Positions 60,664 to 64,000 of a stretch of DNA of 64,000 nt are shown one piece after another (within the stretch, counting starts at the first letter, position 1; each line of letters begins with the position of its first letter). The notes under the pieces were generated by a model. That model made no database searches, was not told the DNA's origin, and worked only from the letters and a program-made list of their open reading frames with translations. The translations under genes were made by a program, and so were the position numbers. This stretch comes from Variovorax sp. PCZ-1 (GTDB lineage Bacteria > Pseudomonadota > Gammaproteobacteria > Burkholderiales > Burkholderiaceae_C), in contig NZ_JAHCDN010000001.1 of the NCBI RefSeq assembly GCF_018413605.1, positions 1,426,001 to 1,490,000 of the forward strand. The letters run 5' to 3'.

Positions 60664-61476
60664 ATGAAACCCACCCTTGAAACTGCATCCACGGATCTCG
60701 TGATTCGCCAACGCGATGCACGCGGCGTGATAACACTTACCTTGAATCAGCCCGAAAACTACAACGCTCTGAGCACGCATATGATTGCTGCGCTGCAACA
60801 GGCGTTGGATGCTGTTGCCAAAGATGACGGCGCCCGAGCCGTAGTGCTCGCCGCTCAGGGCAAAGCCTTTTGCCCCGGTCACAACCTCAAAGATATGGCC
60901 GCGCATGCTGACGAAGCCTATTACCAGCAGCTCTTCAAACAATGCTCCAAGATGATGCTGAGCATCGCCAAGCTGCCTGTGCCCGTGATCGCAAGGGTGC
61001 ATGGCATCGCTACAGCCGCAGGCTGCCAGCTGGCCGCTCAATGCGACTTGGCAGTTTGCTCGCCGCTGGCGCGCTTTGCCACAAGCGGCATTCACTACGG
61101 TTTGTTTTGCAGCACGCCTTCTGTACCGCTCACGCGAACCATCCTGCACAAGCATGCTATGCAGATGCTCATCACAGGTGAATTCGTTGACGCAAGCACC
61201 GCTTTGCAATTTGGCTTGGTCAACGCCGTGGCGACTGACGAATCTGAGTCTGCATTGGATGCAGAAGTTGAAAAACTCGTATCTCAAATCGTCAATAAGC
61301 CTCGTCTCGCTCTACAAATGGGCAAAGAATTGGTGCTGCGTCAGCAAGGCCTGAACTTAGAGGCTGCGTATGCGCTTGCAGGGCAAACCATGGCAGCCAA
61401 CATGATGGATGCATCAGCGAAAGAGGGCGTACAAGCCTTCGTTGAGAAACGAATACCGGGCTGGAAAACCGTATGA
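60664..61476 (+). CDS. Enoyl-CoA hydratase/isomerase family protein
   Basis: A 270-residue crotonase-fold protein. FCPGHNLKDMAAHAD and IARVHGIATAAGCQLAAQCD form the oxyanion hole; GIHYGLFCSTPSVPLTR follows. The catalytic Glu of true hydratases at the second active-site position is not obvious, so isomerase or another reaction is possible. The ATG at 60664 fits the family. Its stop overlaps the MscS start as ATGA, so the two genes are coupled though functionally unrelated at first sight. Confidence 0.9.
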   Translation: MKPTLETASTDLVIRQRDARGVITLTLNQPENYNALSTHMIAALQQALDAVAKDDGARAVVLAAQGKAFCPGHNLKDMAAHADEAYYQQLFKQCSKMMLSIAKLPVPVIARVHGIATAAGCQLAAQCDLAVCSPLARFATSGIHYGLFCSTPSVPLTRTILHKHAMQMLITGEFVDASTALQFGLVNAVATDESESALDAEVEKLVSQIVNKPRLALQMGKELVLRQQGLNLEAAYALAGQTMAANMMDASAKEGVQAFVEKRIPGWKTV

Positions 61477-62747
61477 ATATGAGTCAACAGAACTATTTCA
61501 AGGCCTTGCTGGCCGATTTCAACCGCGAGGGTTTCGTGTTGGAGCTCCTTGCTCTGGTGGGCTGTTTGATAGCTGCTTGGTTTGTTGTGTGGTTGCTGCG
61601 TCGTACGCTTCATCACAACAACGAGCAGGGCGCAGATTCCGTCTTGTTTGGCCGGCGCGGCATTGATGGCATCTTGTTTCCGCTGATCAGCTTGGCGCTG
61701 GTCTATGTCTTGCGCGTCACGGTGTTTTCCACACCGGAATATGCATTGTTTCGCGTCGCGACCCTTATGCTGTGTGCGCTAGCTGCTATTCGATTGATAG
61801 CGCGCGTCGTCGCTCTGGCTTATCCGGACTCTACAGCTGGGCGACTGATCGAGCGCTTTTTCTCCTGGTTCGTATGGTTGGGTATCGTGCTCTGGCTGGC
61901 GGGCGTTTTGCCTATCGTGACGGCTGAACTCGAGGCCATCCAATTCAGCTTGGGCAAATCGAAAGTGAGCTTGCTCGGTATGTTCGAAGGCATTTTGGCC
62001 GCGCTGTTGGTGATCGTTCTCAGCCTGTGGGTTTCTGCCGCGATTGAAAAACGACTCTTGTCTGATGCAGTGGAGGATTTGTCACTGCGCAAAGTGGCTA
62101 CCAATGCGATCCGCATGTTGTTGCTGATCGTTGGCTTGCTGTTTGCGCTGTCAGCGCTTGGCGTAGATCTCACCGCACTGTCCGTACTCGGCGGCGCACT
62201 CGGCGTAGGCTTAGGCTTTGGTCTGCAAAAACTTGCCTCCAACTATGTGAGCGGCTTTGTGATCTTGCTCGAGCGCAGCTTGCGCATTGGCGATAACGTG
62301 AAGATCGACGGCTTTGAAGGCCGTGTGACAGACATCAAAACCCGCTACACCATGATCCGTAGCGTGAATGGGCGGGAAGCTATTGTGCCCAATGAGAAAG
62401 TCATCACCGAACGCGTAGAAAACTTGTCGCTCAGCGACCCCAAAGTCTTGGTCGTTACGAATATCACTGTGGGCTATGACTCCGATGTGGCGCAAATTCA
62501 AAAGATTTTGTGCGATTCAGCGGCCAGCAGTGACCGCGTCTTAAAAGAGCCAGCGCCAGTCGCACACCTGGCCAACTTTGCGCTCGATGGCCTAGAGTTC
62601 AGCCTCTGCTTTTGGATCAGCGATCCTGAAAACGGCCAGCTCAATGTCAAAAGCGAAGTCCACATCGCCATCATTGCTGCGTTACGCCAAGCCAACATTG
62701 ATATCCCATATCCGCAGCGAGTAGTGCGGATGCTTCAAACGCCGTAA
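61473..62747 (+). CDS. MscS family mechanosensitive channel
   Basis: A 424-residue membrane channel. About five hydrophobic helices lie up to residue 240; the pore helix and beta domain carry ALGVDLTALSVLGGALGVGL, GFGLQKLASNYVSGFVIL, and KTRYTMIRSVNGREAIVPNE. It protects against hypo-osmotic shock, or conducts ions for related MscS proteins. It starts inside the stop of the enoyl-CoA hydratase gene. A perfect hairpin covers its stop. Confidence 0.93.
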   Translation: MNMSQQNYFKALLADFNREGFVLELLALVGCLIAAWFVVWLLRRTLHHNNEQGADSVLFGRRGIDGILFPLISLALVYVLRVTVFSTPEYALFRVATLMLCALAAIRLIARVVALAYPDSTAGRLIERFFSWFVWLGIVLWLAGVLPIVTAELEAIQFSLGKSKVSLLGMFEGILAALLVIVLSLWVSAAIEKRLLSDAVEDLSLRKVATNAIRMLLLIVGLLFALSALGVDLTALSVLGGALGVGLGFGLQKLASNYVSGFVILLERSLRIGDNVKIDGFEGRVTDIKTRYTMIRSVNGREAIVPNEKVITERVENLSLSDPKVLVVTNITVGYDSDVAQIQKILCDSAASSDRVLKEPAPVAHLANFALDGLEFSLCFWISDPENGQLNVKSEVHIAIIAALRQANIDIPYPQRVVRMLQTP

Positions 62748-62790
62748 AGATGATTGATTTCCAAGATGCTCTTTGAAATCAATCATCTTT
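62746..62790. terminator. Bidirectional terminator-like hairpin
   Basis: AAAGATGATTGATTTC and GAAATCAATCATCTTT form a perfect 16-bp stem over a 13-base loop. It begins in the mscS stop codon and lies between convergent genes; the flanking A/T runs are short. Confidence 0.75.
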
Positions 62791-62851
62791 AACTTTACAT
62801 AATATACATCGTATTATTAATTCATGGCCAAAAGATATGGCTTGGGAATCA

Positions 62852-63520
62852 CTACCACTTGCCTTTAGGCTGCTGCGCTCGGATGAAAGCGGCAATCACA
62901 TCCACGGAGTCTTGTTTCTTGGCTTGTTGAGCGAAATCGATGGCGGTTAGGCCGAGTTCGTTTTTCAGGCTGACATCGGCGCCTTCTTCTAGCAAGAGTT
63001 TGACAGCGCCGGATGTGCCGTAATGCGCGGCCATCATGAGTGGCGTAGTTTTGTTGGGGCTTTCTGCATCGATGTAGGCGTGGTTTTCGAGCAGGATTTT
63101 GATGAGCTGGACATTGCCAGCGGTGGCGGCGTAATGCAAAGGCGCCCAGCCAGGTTTATTCACGTCGGCGCCTTTGTCGATCATGGCAATGGCAAGCTCT
63201 GTTTGGCCACGGAAGACGGCCATCATCAGCGGTGTTTCGCCATCGGCTGTGATGGGATTGAGGTCGATTTTTGGGGCTTTGATAAGGATTTGAGCGACCT
63301 TGGGCGACGGCTCACGTAAGGCAATAAACAGACCGTGAAAATTTTTAGGATCTCGGGTATTGGGATCAAAACCGCGTTGAAGCAGGCTTTGAACAGCATT
63401 TGCATCGTCTCGCTTGATTGCGCTGAAGAAATCTTCGTAAGCGCCAGCCCAAACCCATTGCGAAGAAAATAATCCAATAAAAACAATAATCTTTTTCAGA
63501 TATTTAAAGTGAATTATCAT
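62852..63520 (-). CDS. Exported ankyrin-repeat protein
   Basis: A 222-residue protein with a signal peptide (KIIVFIGLFSSQWVWA) and about five ankyrin repeats (e.g. GETPLMMAVFRGQTELAIAM, WAPLHYAATAGNVQLIKILL, TTPLMMAAHYGTSGAVKLLL). It is probably periplasmic, binding another protein. It runs away from tatD upstream on the same strand with 17 bases between. Confidence 0.92.
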   Translation of the reverse strand: MIIHFKYLKKIIVFIGLFSSQWVWAGAYEDFFSAIKRDDANAVQSLLQRGFDPNTRDPKNFHGLFIALREPSPKVAQILIKAPKIDLNPITADGETPLMMAVFRGQTELAIAMIDKGADVNKPGWAPLHYAATAGNVQLIKILLENHAYIDAESPNKTTPLMMAAHYGTSGAVKLLLEEGADVSLKNELGLTAIDFAQQAKKQDSVDVIAAFIRAQQPKGKW

Positions 63521-63537
63521 GATTTGACTCCGCTTTA

Positions 63538-64000
63538 TCAGGCTAAAACTCGGGGAAACAGTCTATCAAAATTCTCGCTGGTGGCGTGTGCCACGGCTTC
63601 AACGGAAATGCCTTTGAGCTGGGCGATTTGCTTTGCGACGAAGGGCACATAACTCGGATTATTCGTTTTCCCGCGATAAGGCGTAGGCGCGAGATAGGGG
63701 CTGTCTGTCTCAATCAAGCAGCGCTCCAGCGGCACATAAGCCGCCACATCGCGCAACTCTTGAGCGGCTTTGAAGGTGAGGATGCCAGAGAAGCTGATGT
63801 AGAAATCCAGATCGAGCGCGGCTTTGGCCACGGCCATGTTTTCAGTGAAGCAGTGGAAAACGCCTTTGGCCAAGGGAAGGGTATCCGCGCCCTGCTTTGT
63901 CGCATGAGCAAAGCCACCCTCTTCTTTCAAAATCGAAATCGTGTCTTCGGAGGCTGAGCGTGTGTGGATGATGAGAGGTAAGTCGGTCTGTCGCGCGGCG
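63538..64000 (-). CDS. tatD: TatD family hydrolase, 5' end outside the window
   Basis: The frame stays open to the right edge, so at least 154 codons are seen and the start lies beyond 64000. Metal ligands are visible: [18 protein letters not shown] and ETDSPYLAP, as in TatD DNases. The C-terminal half of the family is complete. It is a metal-dependent nuclease linked with DNA repair and degradation. Confidence 0.93.
   Translation of the reverse strand, partial: AARQTDLPLIIHTRSASEDTISILKEEGGFAHATKQGADTLPLAKGVFHCFTENMAVAKAALDLDFYISFSGILTFKAAQELRDVAAYVPLERCLIETDSPYLAPTPYRGKTNNPSYVPFVAKQIAQLKGISVEAVAHATSENFDRLFPRVLA

Noticed and set aside
61775-61805. A family B-like stretch (AGCTGCTATTCGATTGATAG) inside mscS.
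   Set aside because: The match is short, lacks the GCCGGC core, and the encoded helix is normal for the family, so chance is as likely.

Overview
The window looks like chromosomal DNA of a betaproteobacterium, most likely a member of the Comamonadaceae (Burkholderiales). This rests on gene content (dnaX-ybaB-recR, a livKHMGF cluster next to an acyl-CoA ligase, yciB-bolA-ppiC, queG/tsaE/amiC, a YbgC-GNAT fusion) and on several interspersed short palindromic repeat families that recur between and inside genes. No rRNA, prophage, IS transposase or CRISPR array was seen. One tRNA gene, tRNA-Leu(CAG), is present. Identification is from sequence reading only.

Layout. 1-1650: an AT-rich gene of unknown function, cut by the left edge. 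1739-8955: a molybdenum-hydroxylase region, with an IorA/IorB-like pair, a PQQ-type sugar dehydrogenase, an AraC regulator, an SDR and the Mo-cofactor insertion factor XdhC. 9023-15605: small-molecule metabolism (Fe-ADH, an exported hydratase-like protein, an HSL esterase, a thioesterase-acetyltransferase fusion, a nitroreductase) and a degenerate histidine-kinase/receiver protein. 15750-19657: penicillin acylase and an orphan MacB-type permease. 19788-24456: a compact three-gene operon made of a class III nucleotidyl cyclase with TPRs, a PAP2/vanadium-peroxidase-fold protein with a (W-G-G)n N-terminus, and a cytoplasmic subtilisin-like protease. It faces a Crp/Fnr gene whose cyclic-nucleotide pocket looks intact, and it is the best candidate here for an undescribed system. 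25193-33802: LuxR, amiC, tsaE, queG, ppiC, bolA, yciB, msrB, selO, tetR. 33878-42145: aldo/keto reductase, acyl-CoA ligase and a complete branched-chain amino-acid-type ABC transporter. 42161-42902: a small gene bracketed by ~95-bp inverted repeats. 43000-51916: SDR, MnmC-like oxidase, yggX, argA, a YHYH protein, metY and rnr. 51935-62790: tRNA-Leu, a candidate structured ncRNA, a glycine-zipper protein, dnaX-ybaB-recR, MAPEG, unknown membrane genes, an orphan solute-binding protein, an NlpC/P60 peptidase, enoyl-CoA hydratase and MscS. 62852-64000: an ankyrin protein and a tatD fragment.

Cross-cutting features. At least three palindromic repeat families litter the window: A (CCGTTCGG...GAGCTTGTCGAAG), B (GCCGGCATAGAATCTGCGC...) and C (long GCAAAA/TTTTGC inverted repeats). 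Several copies lie in frame inside conserved genes (queG, amiC, dnaX) or supply start or stop codons, so these elements are shaping proteins as well as spacers. dnaX also carries a run of nine A residues whose shifted frames stop at once, which suggests a tau/gamma slippage site. LivF has Arg in place of the Walker A Lys.
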